This document shows positions 11,354-20,260 of a stretch of DNA of 64,000 nucleotides, one piece after another. Each line of letters opens with the position of its first letter. Position 1 is the stretch's first letter. Where the stretch lies: the NCBI RefSeq assembly GCF_017255295.1, contig NZ_JAFKDE010000002.1, forward strand, positions 124,001 to 188,000, in the 5' to 3' direction. Origin of the DNA: Nitratireductor aquimarinus (GTDB lineage Bacteria; Pseudomonadota; Alphaproteobacteria; Rhizobiales; Rhizobiaceae). The notes beneath the pieces are model-generated. The model was not told where the DNA came from and did not search any database. It saw only the letters and a program-made list of their open reading frames with translations. The translations under genes were made by a program, and so were the position numbers.

Positions 11354-12526
11354 ATGAAAAACATGAAAGCAGGCTTGTTCGCGCTCGCCGGCCTCCTGGG
11401 GAGCGTGGTGACCGGTGGGGCTCAAGAACCGGTCAAGATCGGCATGATCACCACGCTCTCGGGGCCGGCGGGCTATCTGGGACAAGACGTCCGCGACGGT
11501 TTCGAGCTCGCGGTCAAGATGAATGACGGCAAGCTTGGCAACGTTCCGGTCGAGATCCTCGTTGAGGATGACGGTCTGAAGCCCGGCAATGGTCGCCAGA
11601 TCGCCGACCGCTTCCTGAACAATGAAGATGTGAAGCTCTTCACGGGCATCATCTTCTCCAATGTGGCGGGTGCGACCGTTCCCGATATCGTCGATGAGGG
11701 CGCGATCTTTGTCAGCCCGAATGCCGGGCCCTCGGAGTTCGCCGGCGCGGGCTGCCACCCCAACTATTTCGTTCTGTCCTGGCTGACCGACACGATGCAG
11801 GGCAGCGCCGGCAAGAACGCCAGCGACCTCGGCTACAAACGCGCCTTCGTGCTCGCACCCAACTACCAGGCGGGCAAGGACGCGATCACCGGCTTCAAGC
11901 GCTATTTCGACGGCGAGATCGTCGGCGAGATCTACACGCGCCTTGACCAGACCGACTTCGCCGCCGAGATGGCGCAGATCCGCGAAGTCGCGCCGGACGT
12001 GGTCTTCCAGTTCCAGCCCGGTGGTCTGGGCATCGCTTTCCTGCGCCAGTATCAGCAGTCGGGCCTGCTTGGCTCCATTCCGATGGTTGTCTCCGAGCCG
12101 TCGATGGATCACGCGATCCTGAAGGCTGTTGGCGACGCTGCCGAGGGCCTGAATGTTTCCGGCGCGTGGAACACCGATCTCGACAACCCGACCAACGCGG
12201 CCTTCGTGGCGCAGTTCGAGGAAACCTACGGCCGCACGCCCACCATGTATGCGGCGCAGGGCTATGACACGGCGCTCGCCTTCGCGTCAGCGCTCGGCAA
12301 GGTCGAGGGCGACATCAGCGATCTGGATGCGTTCCGGAGCGCCCTTCGCGAGACCGACTTCGAGACCACACGCGGTGCTTTCGAGTTCGGCGCAAACCAG
12401 CATCCGGTCCAGGACTGGTACGCGATGCGTGTTGAAAAGAACGATGCGGGTGAACTGGTTCTGAAGACGCGCAAGAAACTCATGTCTGCTCACGGCGATC
12501 CATTCGCCCAAGACTGCAGCTTCTGA
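11354..12526 (+). CDS. ABC transporter periplasmic binding protein, branched-chain-amino-acid type (copy 1)
   Basis: 390 aa with a signal peptide ending about VTGGAQ. The mature start EPVKIGMITTLSGPAGYLGQ is the hallmark of type I binding proteins (Periplas_BP_6/LivJ-like). This subgroup commonly binds aromatic acids or amides rather than leucine. It is strongly similar along its whole length to the protein encoded at 13535-14704 (shared GFELAV/GFQLAI, LKPGNGRQIADR and RLDQTDFAAEMAQIR blocks), so the two arose by duplication. One permease/ATPase set follows. It probably captures the substrate, or one of two related substrates, of the catabolic operon. Confidence 0.88.
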   Translation: MKNMKAGLFALAGLLGSVVTGGAQEPVKIGMITTLSGPAGYLGQDVRDGFELAVKMNDGKLGNVPVEILVEDDGLKPGNGRQIADRFLNNEDVKLFTGIIFSNVAGATVPDIVDEGAIFVSPNAGPSEFAGAGCHPNYFVLSWLTDTMQGSAGKNASDLGYKRAFVLAPNYQAGKDAITGFKRYFDGEIVGEIYTRLDQTDFAAEMAQIREVAPDVVFQFQPGGLGIAFLRQYQQSGLLGSIPMVVSEPSMDHAILKAVGDAAEGLNVSGAWNTDLDNPTNAAFVAQFEETYGRTPTMYAAQGYDTALAFASALGKVEGDISDLDAFRSALRETDFETTRGAFEFGANQHPVQDWYAMRVEKNDAGELVLKTRKKLMSAHGDPFAQDCSF

Positions 12527-12536
12527 GGCGTACGAC

Positions 12537-13490
12537 ATGCGGGTAATTCGGCAGAAACTTGAGGGCGTCGACATGGTTGTCGACCGTTTGGAATGCGGCC
12601 CGGTGCGGGTGACATGCATCCCCGACATCGCAAACATTGCGTGGCCGGCAAAAGCCATTTTCGGCGCATTGTCGTCCGGCGCTCTGGCGGCTGCCGAAAC
12701 CCGCGCTCCGGCCGGCACGGTCAACGCGTCGGACGGAACGGTGCGGCTGAGCTTCAACAGCTACCTGATCGAAACACCGGATTTCACCGCCCTGATCGAC
12801 TGCGGTGTCGGCAACGACAAGGAGCGGCCCGACCGTCCGGCCTGGCATCGCCGCAGCGGCTCCTTTCTCGACGCGCTGTCGGCGCTCGGCGTTGCGCCGC
12901 AGCAGGTGGACATCGTCATCAACACGCATCTCCACGCAGATCATGTTGGCTGGAACACATGTCTGGTGGAGGGTGTCTGGCAGCCGACTTTCGCCTCCGC
13001 GCGCTACGTGGTGTGCGGGGCCGAACTTGACCATTGGTCGGCAATCGACCGTGAGAACGATGGCGTTGGCCCGGACGGTGTGGGAACGCTGCACGGCGCA
13101 TTCGCCGACAGCATCGCTCCCATCGTGGAGACGGTCGGTTACGAAGCGGTCGCTGCGGACGCGGAGATTGCGCCGGGGCTTTGCTTCCAGCCGGCCCCCG
13201 GCCATTCACCGGGAATGGCTGCCGTCATCCTGTCGACCCCGCACGGCGACGTGATGTTTCCGGCCGATGCCATCCATCATCCGCTGCAGCTGGATGATGC
13301 GGCGGTCAGCTCGAACTTCTGTGAGAACCCGGAACAGGCCTGCAGCACCCGGCAGAGGCTTCTGGCCCAGGCTGCGGCAGGCAATGCTGTTCTCGCACCC
13401 TACCACTTTCCAGCCCCCGTTTTCGGTCGTCTGAAAACGGATGAGACGAGCTTCCGGTTCTGTCCCCTCGCGGTCGAGGACGTCAGCTAG
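12537..13490 (+). CDS. Metallo-beta-lactamase-fold hydrolase
   Basis: 317 aa. The dinuclear-zinc signature THLHADHVGWN supplies the HxHxDH ligands, APGHSPG the third histidine, and FPADAIHHP the bridging Asp and following His. The size and layout (FNSYLIETPDFTALIDCGVGND near residue 80) resemble lactonase-like members of the family. No signal peptide, so cytoplasmic. It is embedded between the two duplicated binding-protein genes, 10 bp after the first. A role opening a lactone, lactam or cyclic amide intermediate of the pathway is a reasonable guess, but the family is too broad to name a reaction. Confidence 0.85.
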   Translation: MRVIRQKLEGVDMVVDRLECGPVRVTCIPDIANIAWPAKAIFGALSSGALAAAETRAPAGTVNASDGTVRLSFNSYLIETPDFTALIDCGVGNDKERPDRPAWHRRSGSFLDALSALGVAPQQVDIVINTHLHADHVGWNTCLVEGVWQPTFASARYVVCGAELDHWSAIDRENDGVGPDGVGTLHGAFADSIAPIVETVGYEAVAADAEIAPGLCFQPAPGHSPGMAAVILSTPHGDVMFPADAIHHPLQLDDAAVSSNFCENPEQACSTRQRLLAQAAAGNAVLAPYHFPAPVFGRLKTDETSFRFCPLAVEDVS

Positions 13491-13534
13491 CCGGCAACAA
13501 CGCGCACAGCGCGGGAACCAGAGGAGAACGGGAA

Positions 13535-14704
13535 ATGACATTGAGAAAGACCATTCTGGCCGGTGTGCTGGCTGCAGCCGCAGCGACCCCGCTGGCGGCG
13601 CAGGAGCCGGTCAAGATCGGCATGATCACCACGCTGTCCGGCCCGGCCGGTTATCTGGGGCAGGACATTCGCGACGGTTTCCAGCTGGCCATTGACGCAG
13701 AAGACGGCAAGCTCGGCGGTGTTCCGGTGGAACTGATGGTCGAGGATGACAGTCTGAAACCGGGCAATGGCCGCCAGATCGCGGATCGCTACCTCAACAA
13801 TGAGGGCGTGAAGCTCTTCACGGGTATCGTCTTCTCCAACGTTGCCGGCGCCACCGTGCCGGACATTGTCGATGCAGGCGCTTTCTACATCAGCCCCAAT
13901 GCCGCGCCGTCCAATTTCGCCGGCAAGGAATGCAACGAGAACTATTTCGTGGTGTCCTGGCAGAATGACAGCCTGCATGAAAGCGCGGGACAGAACGCGA
14001 CCAATCTGGGCTACAAGACGGCCTTCGTTCTGGCCCCCAACTATCAGGCCGGCAAGGACGCCATCTCCGGCTTCAAACGGTTCTTCAAGGGCGATATCGT
14101 CGGTGAGGTCTATACACGCCTCGACCAGACCGATTTCGCCGCCGAAATGGCGCAGATCCGCGACGCCGCGCCGGATGTCGTGTTCCAGTTCCATCCCGGT
14201 GGTCTGGGCATTGCGTTTCTGCGCCAGTATCAGCAGGCGGGCCTTCTCGAAACCGTGCCGATGGTGGTCGCCGAACCGTCCATGGATGCGGTCATCCTGA
14301 ACGCGGTTGGCGATGCCGCCAAGGGCGTCAACGTGTCCAGCCACTGGAACACGGACTTCGAGAACAGCGCCAACGAAGGTTTCGTGGCTGCCTGGAAAGA
14401 AGCCTATGACCGTCCGCTCACCTATTATGCGAGCCAGGGTTACGATGCGGCGCGCGCCATTGCCGCGGCGCTGAAGGCGACGGGCGGTTCCGTCGACGAT
14501 GCGGACGCGTTCCGCAACGCCATGCGCGAAGCGGCCTTCGAATCCGTGCGCGGCGATTTCGCCTTCGGTCCCAACCAGCATCCGGTTCAGGACTGGTTCT
14601 CCCTCAAGGTTGTCGATGGCGAGGATGGCAAGCCGGCACTTAAGACCGTGGGTACGGTCTTTGAGGATCACGGCGACGTCTATGCCGCCGAGTGCAGCCT
14701 TTAA
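13535..14704 (+). CDS. ABC transporter periplasmic binding protein, branched-chain-amino-acid type (copy 2)
   Basis: 389 aa, signal peptide ending LAAQ, then EPVKIGMITTLSGPAGYLGQ exactly as in copy 1. The two differ scattered through the sequence, for example ECNENYFVVSWQND against GCHPNYFVLSWLTD at the same position, in a region that may contact ligand. This is divergence after an old duplication rather than a recent or assembly duplication. An AGAGGAGA site precedes the ATG. It lies immediately before the permease genes and is probably the principal partner of that importer; copy 1 may extend its ligand range. Confidence 0.88.
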   Translation: MTLRKTILAGVLAAAAATPLAAQEPVKIGMITTLSGPAGYLGQDIRDGFQLAIDAEDGKLGGVPVELMVEDDSLKPGNGRQIADRYLNNEGVKLFTGIVFSNVAGATVPDIVDAGAFYISPNAAPSNFAGKECNENYFVVSWQNDSLHESAGQNATNLGYKTAFVLAPNYQAGKDAISGFKRFFKGDIVGEVYTRLDQTDFAAEMAQIRDAAPDVVFQFHPGGLGIAFLRQYQQAGLLETVPMVVAEPSMDAVILNAVGDAAKGVNVSSHWNTDFENSANEGFVAAWKEAYDRPLTYYASQGYDAARAIAAALKATGGSVDDADAFRNAMREAAFESVRGDFAFGPNQHPVQDWFSLKVVDGEDGKPALKTVGTVFEDHGDVYAAECSL

Positions 14705-14789
14705 TCACACGCATATGGCGGTCGCGATGGCCTTTGCGCCGGAGCGGCCGCTTCCTTCCAATCTCTGAGCAACTGGCCAGCGAAACGCA

Positions 14790-15704
14790 ATGACTCTGTT
14801 TCTCGAACAAGTTCTCAACGGTCTGCAACTCGGCGTAATGCTGTTTCTGATGGCCGCGGGACTGACCCTGATCTTCGGTATCATGGGTATCATCAATCTG
14901 GCGCATGGCTCGATCTACATGATCGGGGCCTATGCCGGAACCTATGTCGCCATGGAGACGGGCGTCTACTACGCCGGCATTCCGGCGGCGCTGGCCGCTG
15001 CGGCGCTGACGGGCGCGGCGATGGAATTCCTCGTCGTCAGGCGTCTCTACAAGCGCGATCACCTCGATCAGGTGCTGGCCACGTTCGCCCTGATCCTCAT
15101 TTCCAACCAGGTGATCACGCTCATCTTCGGCAGACAGCCCCTGTTCGTGGGCCTGCCATCGGCGCTGAGCGGTTCGGTCGAGCTTCTGCCCGGCCTGTTC
15201 TATCCGAGCTATCGGCTCGCGATCATTGCCGTCGGTCTGCTCGTGGCGCTTGGTCTTTACCTGGTCATCAACCGCACACGCATCGGCATGCTGGTGCGGG
15301 CCGGTTCCACCAATCGTGACATGGTGCGCGCGCTGGGTGTCGATATCCGCATGCTCTACACGATCGTGTTCGGGCTGGGCGCGCTGCTGGCAGGCCTCGC
15401 CGGCTACATGGCCGGCCCGATCCTGGCGGTGCAGGTGGGAATGGGCGAGCAGATCCTCATCACGACCTTCGTCGTCGTGGTGATCGGCGGCGTCGGGTCG
15501 ATCCGCGGCGCGTTCTTCGCCAGCCTCATCATCGGCGTCTTCGACACGATGCTCCGTGCCTATCTGCCGGGCTTCCTCAGGCAGATCATGGCGGGCTCCG
15601 AGGCCGATGCGCTGGGCGCGGGCCTCTCCTCGATGGGCATCTACCTTCTCATGGCGCTTGTTCTGCTTGTCAGGCCCAAGGGTCTCTTCCCGGCGCACTC
15701 GTAA
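14790..15704 (+). CDS. ABC transporter permease, LivH type
   Basis: 304 aa with about eight hydrophobic segments. The opening FLEQVLNGLQLGVMLFLMAAGLTLIFGIMGIINLAHGS is the conserved LivH/branched-chain permease start, and GVDIRMLYTIVFGLGALLAG lies at the ATPase-contacting loop region. It pairs with the LivM-type permease that begins 20 bp after its stop. Part of the aromatic-type importer inside the molybdenum hydroxylase operon. Confidence 0.9.
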   Translation: MTLFLEQVLNGLQLGVMLFLMAAGLTLIFGIMGIINLAHGSIYMIGAYAGTYVAMETGVYYAGIPAALAAAALTGAAMEFLVVRRLYKRDHLDQVLATFALILISNQVITLIFGRQPLFVGLPSALSGSVELLPGLFYPSYRLAIIAVGLLVALGLYLVINRTRIGMLVRAGSTNRDMVRALGVDIRMLYTIVFGLGALLAGLAGYMAGPILAVQVGMGEQILITTFVVVVIGGVGSIRGAFFASLIIGVFDTMLRAYLPGFLRQIMAGSEADALGAGLSSMGIYLLMALVLLVRPKGLFPAHS

Positions 15705-15724
15705 GTTTCGGATTGATTATTTCG

Positions 15725-16708
15725 ATGACACAATCATCAAGCAAAACTCTCCTGGGCATCGGCCTGCTGGCAGTGTTTCTGGCACTGCCGGTGATCGCCG
15801 ACATGCTGGGGCAGCCGGCGCTCACCTCGCTGGCAACGCGGGTTCTGATCTACGGCATCGCCGCAGCCAGCCTGAACTTCATCCTCGGCTTCGGCGGCAT
15901 GGTCAGCTTCGGGCACGCAGCCTTCTTCGGTGTCGGCGGCTATGTGGTCGGCATCCTTTATCAGCACTACGCATCGGGCGAACCGCTGTTCGGCTTCCTG
16001 CCGGGCACCAATCAGCTTCTGATCACCCTGCCTCTGGCCATTCTCGTCAGCGGGGCGGTCGCTGCGATCATCGGCGCGCTTTCGCTGCGCACGAGCGGCA
16101 TCCAGTTCATCATGATCACGCTGGCCTTCGCGCAGATGCTGTTCTTCTTCTTCGTCTCGCTCAAGGCCTATGGCGGCGATGACGGGCTGATCATCCGCCG
16201 TGCAAACGAGGTTCCGGGGCTGAACATGCGTGACAAGCAGACCGTCTATTATGTCTGTCTGGCAATCGCCGTTCTGTTCTTCGCGCTTCTGACGCGGCTG
16301 GTGAACTCCCGCTTCGGCTACGTACTTGCCGGCCTGCGGCAGAGCGAACAGCGCATGGCGGCCATCGGCCTGCACGCCTATCGCTACAAGCTGGTCGCCT
16401 TCGTGATCTCGGGCATGGGGGCCGGACTGGCCGGTGCGCTCATGGCCAATTTCATGCGCTTTGCCAGCCCGGACATGCTGCACTGGACAAAATCGGGCGA
16501 ACTGATGGTGATGGTCATTCTCGGCGGGGTCGGAACCGTGTTTGGGCCGCTGATCGGCGCAGGCACGTTCATCGTGCTGGAAACGCTGCTCGCTTCGTGG
16601 ACCGAGAACTGGCAGCTCGGCCTCGGCTTCATCCTGCTGTTCGTTGTCCTTTATACGCAGGGCGGCGTGCAGGCCTTGCTCCAGCGTGTTTTCGGGAGCC
16701 GCTCATGA
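15725..16708 (+). CDS. ABC transporter permease, LivM type
   Basis: 327 aa from ATG 15725 (an in-frame TTG at 15713 would add four residues; neither has a strong ribosome binding site). The family core is present: IYGIAAASLNFILGFGGMVSFGHAAFFGVGGY and SLRTSGIQFIMITLAFAQM, and the coupling segment LRQSEQRMAAIGLHAYRYKLVAF. It forms the membrane heterodimer with the LivH-type protein. Its stop overlaps the start of the first ATPase gene (ATGA at 16705-16708), consistent with coupled synthesis of the importer. Confidence 0.9.
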   Translation: MTQSSSKTLLGIGLLAVFLALPVIADMLGQPALTSLATRVLIYGIAAASLNFILGFGGMVSFGHAAFFGVGGYVVGILYQHYASGEPLFGFLPGTNQLLITLPLAILVSGAVAAIIGALSLRTSGIQFIMITLAFAQMLFFFFVSLKAYGGDDGLIIRRANEVPGLNMRDKQTVYYVCLAIAVLFFALLTRLVNSRFGYVLAGLRQSEQRMAAIGLHAYRYKLVAFVISGMGAGLAGALMANFMRFASPDMLHWTKSGELMVMVILGGVGTVFGPLIGAGTFIVLETLLASWTENWQLGLGFILLFVVLYTQGGVQALLQRVFGSRS

Positions 16709-17463
16709 CCAGTTCCATCCTCAAGGTCGAGAACCTGCAGAAACGTTTTGGCGGTCTGACGGCCACCGACGATGTGAGCCTCACCGTGGAGCCGGGCGAA
16801 ATCCATGCGCTGATCGGACCCAATGGTGCGGGCAAGACCACACTGATCTCGCAGCTCTTTGGCGAGCTGGCGCACGACGCCGGCCACATCAGCCTGAACG
16901 GTCAGAAGATCGACAGCCTGCCGACACCGGATCGCGTGGCGCGCGGGTTGGCCCGGACGTTTCAGATCACCTGCCTGTTGCCGGATTACACCGCGTTGCA
17001 GAATGTCTCCATCGCCTGCCAGGTGCAGAAGGGCCACAGCTTTCACTTTCTGGCGAGCGCCCGGCGCGACACCGATTTGCAGGAAGAAGCGGCAGTGCTT
17101 CTGCGCCGTGTCGGGCTGGAGGAGCGCGCCGGCGAGCTGGTGGCGAACCTCGCCCATGGCGAACGCAAGCAGCTCGAGCTCGCCGTGGCGCTTGCCACGA
17201 GGCCGCGCCTGCTCCTGCTGGATGAACCCATGGCCGGTCTTGGCCATGTGGAGAGCCAGCAGATGGTCGACCTGCTTTTGAGCCTGAAGGGACAGTTCAG
17301 CATGCTTCTGGTCGAGCACGACATGGATGCCGTGTTCGCGCTGGCCGACCGCATTTCCGTTCTTGTTTACGGGCGGATCATTGCCACCGGAAGCGCCGAT
17401 GAAATCCGAAGCAATGCCGATGTGAAGACGGCCTATCTGGGCGAAGGAGACGAGCTATGCTGA
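16705..17463 (+). CDS. ABC transporter ATP-binding protein, LivG type
   Basis: 252 aa from ATG 16705. Walker A GPNGAGKTT, the LivG-type insert FQITCLLPDYTALQNVSIACQ, a non-canonical signature NLAHGERKQLELA (LAHGE in place of LSGGQ, as often seen in LivG), Walker B LLLLDEP and the H-loop LLVEHDMD. The C-terminal AYLGEG is the usual LivG ending. It overlaps both neighbours (4 bp upstream, 7 bp downstream). It energises the importer together with the LivF-type protein. Confidence 0.92.
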   Translation: MTSSILKVENLQKRFGGLTATDDVSLTVEPGEIHALIGPNGAGKTTLISQLFGELAHDAGHISLNGQKIDSLPTPDRVARGLARTFQITCLLPDYTALQNVSIACQVQKGHSFHFLASARRDTDLQEEAAVLLRRVGLEERAGELVANLAHGERKQLELAVALATRPRLLLLDEPMAGLGHVESQQMVDLLLSLKGQFSMLLVEHDMDAVFALADRISVLVYGRIIATGSADEIRSNADVKTAYLGEGDELC

Positions 17464-18158
17464 GCGTTGAAGGGCTTCAGGCCGCCTATGGCGCAAGCAG
17501 GATCCTTTTCGATGTCGCACTGGAGATCGGAGAGGGGCAGGTCGTGACCCTGCTCGGTCGCAACGGCATGGGCAAGACGACCACGGTGCGCACCATCATG
17601 GGGCTTTTGCCGGCGCAGTCCGGCAAGGTGCAGCTTCGCGGCAGGGATGTCACCGCGGCCGCACCCGAAAAGGTCGCCCGCCTCGGTGTCGGGCTGGTGC
17701 CGGAATCGCGGCAGGTGTTCCCAACGCTCACCGTGCGGGAGAACCTTGTAGCGACGGCCAGCAACAGGCTGAAGCGCAACAATCCCTGGACGCTGCAGCG
17801 GGTCTACGAGATGTTCCCGCGTCTGCGCGAGCGGGCGGGGCAGTCTTCTGGAACCCTGTCGGGCGGTGAGCAGCAAATGCTGGTGATCGGGCGCGCGCTG
17901 ATGACCAATCCGCATCTTCTCATCCTTGATGAGGCGACGGAGGGGCTCGCCCCCGTCATTCGCCGCGAGATCTGGCAATGTCTGGAGCGCCTCAAGGCTG
18001 AAGGTCAGTCGATCCTGTTGATCGACAAGAATGTCGAGGTGCTCAAGCGCCTTGCCGACCATCATTACGTTCTGGAAAAAGGACGTACGGTCTGGTCGGG
18101 CACAAGCGCCGATCTGGAGCGCGATTCAGAGTTGGTGCATCGCCATGTCGGCATCTGA
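17457..18158 (+). CDS. ABC transporter ATP-binding protein, LivF type
   Basis: 233 aa, the normal LivF length. Walker [10 protein letters not shown], the LivF-specific [22 protein letters not shown], signature LSGGEQQML, Walker [14 protein letters not shown] and a C-terminal VHRHVGI. Start overlaps the end of the LivG-type gene. The final H-loop position reads LIDKN rather than LVEQN: the usual switch region has Asp-Lys in place of Glu-Gln/His, a small departure to note. Confidence 0.92.
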   Translation: MLSVEGLQAAYGASRILFDVALEIGEGQVVTLLGRNGMGKTTTVRTIMGLLPAQSGKVQLRGRDVTAAAPEKVARLGVGLVPESRQVFPTLTVRENLVATASNRLKRNNPWTLQRVYEMFPRLRERAGQSSGTLSGGEQQMLVIGRALMTNPHLLILDEATEGLAPVIRREIWQCLERLKAEGQSILLIDKNVEVLKRLADHHYVLEKGRTVWSGTSADLERDSELVHRHVGI

Positions 18159-18212
18159 CGTCTGGTTTGTGTGCTGCAGATCGTCTGCGCTGAAGCGCCA
18201 TGAGGTATGTCC

Positions 18213-18683
18213 ATGACCTGCGTGACCATGCGCATCAATGGCGAGGCCGTGACCGAAGACATCGAAGACCGCACGCTGCTCGTGGATTTCCTGCGGGTGC
18301 GCAGACGCCTGACTGGAACGCATGTCGGGTGCGACACCAGCCAGTGCGGCGCGTGTGTGGTGCATGTCGATGGCGAGGCGATCAAATCCTGCGCCATGCT
18401 TGCCGTGCAGTGCGAGGGGCGGGAGGTGACCACCATTGAGGGGCTTGCCGAGGGCGAAAACCTGCACGCCATGCAGAAGGCATTTCACGAATGCCATGCG
18501 CTTCAGTGTGGCTTCTGCACGCCGGGAATGATCCTGTCGGCGCTCGATATGGTGCGCCGTCATGGCGCGGCTTTGGATGAGGCGACCATTCGGCATGAGC
18601 TCGAAGGCAATATCTGCCGCTGCACCGGCTACGAGAACATCGTGAAGGCGATCCGCCAGGGCGCGCAGGAGATCTCTGCATGA
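18213..18683 (+). CDS. Molybdenum hydroxylase small subunit, two [2Fe-2S] clusters
   Basis: 156 aa from ATG 18213, which has GAGG seven bases upstream; ATG 18207 is too close to it. The plant-ferredoxin-type cluster uses Cys40, Cys45, Cys48 and Cys60 ([21 protein letters not shown] region). The helical-domain cluster uses Cys99, Cys102, Cys135 and Cys137 (CGFC and CRC). This is the CoxS/XdhC-like electron-transfer subunit that links the molybdenum centre to FAD. Its partner large subunit is at 8472-10778 and the FAD subunit follows with a 4-bp overlap. A 54-bp gap separates it from the ABC ATPase gene. Confidence 0.93.
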   Translation: MTCVTMRINGEAVTEDIEDRTLLVDFLRVRRRLTGTHVGCDTSQCGACVVHVDGEAIKSCAMLAVQCEGREVTTIEGLAEGENLHAMQKAFHECHALQCGFCTPGMILSALDMVRRHGAALDEATIRHELEGNICRCTGYENIVKAIRQGAQEISA

Positions 18684-19486
18684 ACCCGTTCTGCTACAGG
18701 CGCGCTGAAAGCGTGGAGGCTGCGGCTGCATTTCTGGGCGAGGCCGAAGAGGCGAGCCTGCTTGCCGGCGGGCAGACCCTGCTGCCGACGATGAAGCAGG
18801 GGCTGGCCGCGCCCGACATGCTGGTCGATCTGGCAGGGATCAGCGCTCTGAAAAAGATCCGCATCGAGCCTGATGCGATCATTGTCGGGGCCATGTGCAC
18901 CCATGCACAGGTGGCAGGCGCCGAGGCCGTTCGCAGACATGTTCCGGGCCTTGCCGCCCTTGCCGGAGAGATCGGCGATGCGCAGGTGCGCAATCGCGGA
19001 ACGCTTGGCGGGTCCATCGCCAACAATGATCCGGCAGCCGATTATCCGGCTGCCTGTGTGGGGCTTGGCGCGACCGTTCTTACCGACCGGCGCGAAATCG
19101 GGGCTGACGCCTTTTTCCTGGGCCTGTTTGAGACTGCGCTTGAAGAGGGGGAGATCATCACCGGGGTGCGTTTTCCCCTTCAGCGTCGCTCCGCCTATCT
19201 GAAGTTTCGCAATCCTGCCTCCCGGTTTGCGATTGTCGGCGTCTTCGTGGCCGGTGTGCCAGGGAGTGTGCGCGTCGCCATCACCGGTGCCGGCCGCGAT
19301 GGCGTGTTTCGCTGGTCTGCGGCAGAAGAGGCGCTCAATGAGCGCTTCCACCCGGAGGCGCTGGAGCGGCTCGTGCTGCCTCTGGATGACATGCTCTATG
19401 ATATCCATGCCAGCGGCGAATACCGCGCCCATCTGGCGAAGGTTCTTGCCGGTGATGCTGTCGCGGAAATTTCAGGCGGGGCTTAG
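18680..19486 (+). CDS. Molybdenum hydroxylase medium subunit, FAD-binding
   Basis: 268 aa. Both FAD pyrophosphate motifs are present: AGGQT at 29-33 and TLGGS at 108-112, each in the usual context ([13 protein letters not shown] and [21 protein letters not shown]). The CoxM-like C-terminal domain follows. It passes electrons from the FeS subunit to an external acceptor. No tyrosine-loop feature of NAD-reducing xanthine dehydrogenase is recognisable by eye, so the acceptor is unknown. Last gene of the apparent operon; convergent with the two-component genes. No molybdenum cofactor sulfurase/chaperone (XdhC/CoxF-like) gene is seen nearby. Confidence 0.92.
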   Translation: MNPFCYRRAESVEAAAAFLGEAEEASLLAGGQTLLPTMKQGLAAPDMLVDLAGISALKKIRIEPDAIIVGAMCTHAQVAGAEAVRRHVPGLAALAGEIGDAQVRNRGTLGGSIANNDPAADYPAACVGLGATVLTDRREIGADAFFLGLFETALEEGEIITGVRFPLQRRSAYLKFRNPASRFAIVGVFVAGVPGSVRVAITGAGRDGVFRWSAAEEALNERFHPEALERLVLPLDDMLYDIHASGEYRAHLAKVLAGDAVAEISGGA

Positions 19487-19540
19487 ACGGGCCGGCCTCT
19501 GCACCAGAATATCCCACGTCGAAACTCTTTTGTCTGAATG

Positions 19541-20260
19541 CTAGCCGCGCGCTTCGCCGGGCTGGAGGCTCCCGATCTTTCCGGCCGCGCTGAAGGAATA
19601 GCCGACGCCGTAGACGGATTTTATCGGCGGGTCGATGTCGGTCTGGTCGAGGATCTTGCGTCGTAAGCGGCTCACCACCGCGTCGAGATGGCGGTTGTCG
19701 AACTGGGTCTGCCGCCGGGAGAGGATCCGGGCCAGTTCCTCGCGGGAGCGTGGCGTACCGGAATTCTCGATCAGTGCGCCGATGAAGGAATTCTCGGTCG
19801 CGGTGAGCTTTACCGAACTGCCATCGGGAGAAAGCAGGGTCCAGCTCACCGTATCGAGCACCCAGGTTCCTGTCTGCCCGTCATGTGCCTGGTTCTGGGG
19901 CAGGCGGCGCAGCAGGCTGTGAACCGCTGCGGTGATCTCGCGCAGGCTGCTGTGCTTGACGAGATAGATATCCGCGCCGCTGTCAAAGCCGCGCACCCGG
20001 CTTTCCGTGTCGCCATGCGCAGTCAGCATGATGATGCCGCAATCGAGCCTTGCCCGGATCATCTCCGCCAGATGGAAGCCGTCGCCGTCCGGCAGGGTTA
20101 TGTCGAGGATCACAACGTCGGGCCGTGCCTGCACTTCAAGGGCTTTTTTCAGCTCACCGGCCGTTCCAACGCCGGCTGCGTCAAACCCCTGCAGGTGCAT
20201 GTAGTCGATCAGGTCGCCCCTGAGGGCGTCTTCATCTTCGACAATCAGTATCCGGCTCAT
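19541..20260 (-). CDS. OmpR-type response regulator
   Basis: 239 aa from ATG 20260. Receiver domain residues are canonical: acidic pair in LIVEDED, phospho-acceptor Asp53 in VILDITLPDGDG, Thr in IIMLTAHGD and Lys in IYLVKHSS. The C-terminal winged helix (LTATENSFIGALIENSG to VSRLRRKI and IKSVYGVGYSF) is that of OmpR/PhoB regulators. Start overlaps the stop of the sensor kinase gene by 4 bp, so the two form a two-gene operon. Targets unknown; it converges on the end of the molybdenum hydroxylase operon. Confidence 0.92.
   Translation of the reverse strand: MSRILIVEDEDALRGDLIDYMHLQGFDAAGVGTAGELKKALEVQARPDVVILDITLPDGDGFHLAEMIRARLDCGIIMLTAHGDTESRVRGFDSGADIYLVKHSSLREITAAVHSLLRRLPQNQAHDGQTGTWVLDTVSWTLLSPDGSSVKLTATENSFIGALIENSGTPRSREELARILSRRQTQFDNRHLDAVVSRLRRKILDQTDIDPPIKSVYGVGYSFSAAGKIGSLQPGEARG

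Noticed and set aside
11354-14704. Assembly or very recent duplication of the binding-protein gene
   Set aside because: The two copies differ at many positions spread over their length and flank a different gene, so the duplication is old and real.
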